From Planctomycetota bacterium (GTDB lineage: Bacteria > Planctomycetota > Planctomycetia > Pirellulales > Pirellulaceae): a stretch of 63,800 nt of DNA. The stretch is from positions 1-63,800 of the forward strand of contig JAJDEH010000448.1 in NCBI GenBank assembly GCA_029259935.1. Direction: 5' to 3'. Both the position numbers and the translations under genes were made by a program. How positions within the stretch are numbered: position 1 is the first letter of the stretch; every line of letters starts with the position of its first letter. The notes beneath the pieces were generated by a model, which saw nothing but the letters and a program-made list of their open reading frames with translations, made no database searches and had not been told where the DNA came from. Shown piece by piece: positions 63,782-63,800 of the stretch.

Positions 63782-63800
63782 TCCCCCTTGCCAAGGGGGA
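63782..63800. repeat. CCCCCTTG palindrome at window end
   Basis: TCCCCCTTGCCAAGGGGGA is a perfect odd-length palindrome of the same family as the CCCCCTTGGCAAGGGGG hairpins at 46543, 51136 and (half) 52069. The window may end inside a larger repeat. Confidence 0.55.

Noticed and set aside
1..63800. tRNA or rRNA genes
   Set aside because: No convincing cloverleaf or TTCGA-loop with matching arms was found by reading; the near matches lie inside coding genes.

Overview
The window reads as chromosomal DNA of a planctomycete, probably of the Pirellulales/Rhodopirellula-like group. The evidence is gene content. There are two operons pairing a DUF1549/DUF1553 cytochrome-like protein with a DUF1501 Tat-secreted protein, many Tat and Sec signal peptides, an ECF sigma factor beside a zinc-finger/Ser-Thr kinase/TPR protein, PQQ-like beta-propellers, a DUF4838 protein, and several His/Gly-rich small secreted proteins. 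No rRNA, tRNA, CRISPR array, phage module or intact transposase was seen.

Layout. 0-6.6 kb: a catabolic operon entered from its 5' side (DUF1549/1553, DUF1501, two amidohydrolase-like TIM barrels, PQQ propeller). 6.5-8.2 kb: an apparent insertion bounded by an 79-bp imperfect repeat of the propeller gene's 3' end, holding a hypothetical gene, a 114-bp MITE-like element and a small lipoprotein. 8.2-13 kb: a secreted beta-trefoil protein, an ECF sigma factor and a Ser/Thr kinase. 13.2-18 kb: DUF4190, a domain fragment, and a second DUF1549/DUF1501/WD40 operon. 18.2-22.6 kb: a methyltransferase and both subunits of topoisomerase VI. 23-34 kb: secreted His-rich proteins, a prenyltransferase-repeat protein, DUF4838, a thioredoxin-like protein, fructose-1,6-bisphosphatase coupled to a double class II aldolase, and DUF4198. 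34-36 kb: an aldehyde:ferredoxin-oxidoreductase-family tungsten enzyme preceded by a tiny ORF. 37-46 kb: a stress/ion-homeostasis island (ribosome hibernation factor, SLC4-type anion transporter with a PTS EIIA-like head, NhaR, KefB/YbaL-type antiporter, two double UspA proteins, a BON protein, a truncated D-lactate dehydrogenase). 46-51.3 kb: a repeat-rich, decayed stretch with dispersed repeats, a broken GNAT gene, a double SGNH hydrolase, a YcaQ-like protein and a tandem-duplicated secreted protein. 52-57 kb: envelope polysaccharide genes (GmhB, heptose-1-P adenylyltransferase, GT9-like, flippase, LptF/G). 58-63.8 kb: a MauE/DoxX-rhodanese pair, a three-gene cassette ending in an ATP-dependent polynucleotide ligase with a histone-like Lys-rich tail, and a GT2.

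How parts work together. The DUF1549/DUF1501 operons look like periplasmic/cell-surface oxidative catabolic modules typical of planctomycetes. The 37-46 kb island combines bicarbonate/anion transport, K+/H+ antiport, a Na+/pH-type LysR regulator, universal stress proteins and ribosome hibernation, which suggests a pH/ion-stress or dormancy response. The divergent nhaR and kefB/usp promoters share a 10-base word. The strongest candidates for something under-described are the ligase cassette (59.7-62.8 kb), the EIIA-SLC4 fusion, the bacterial topoisomerase VI pair, and the aldolase with a second, metal-ligand-depleted half.
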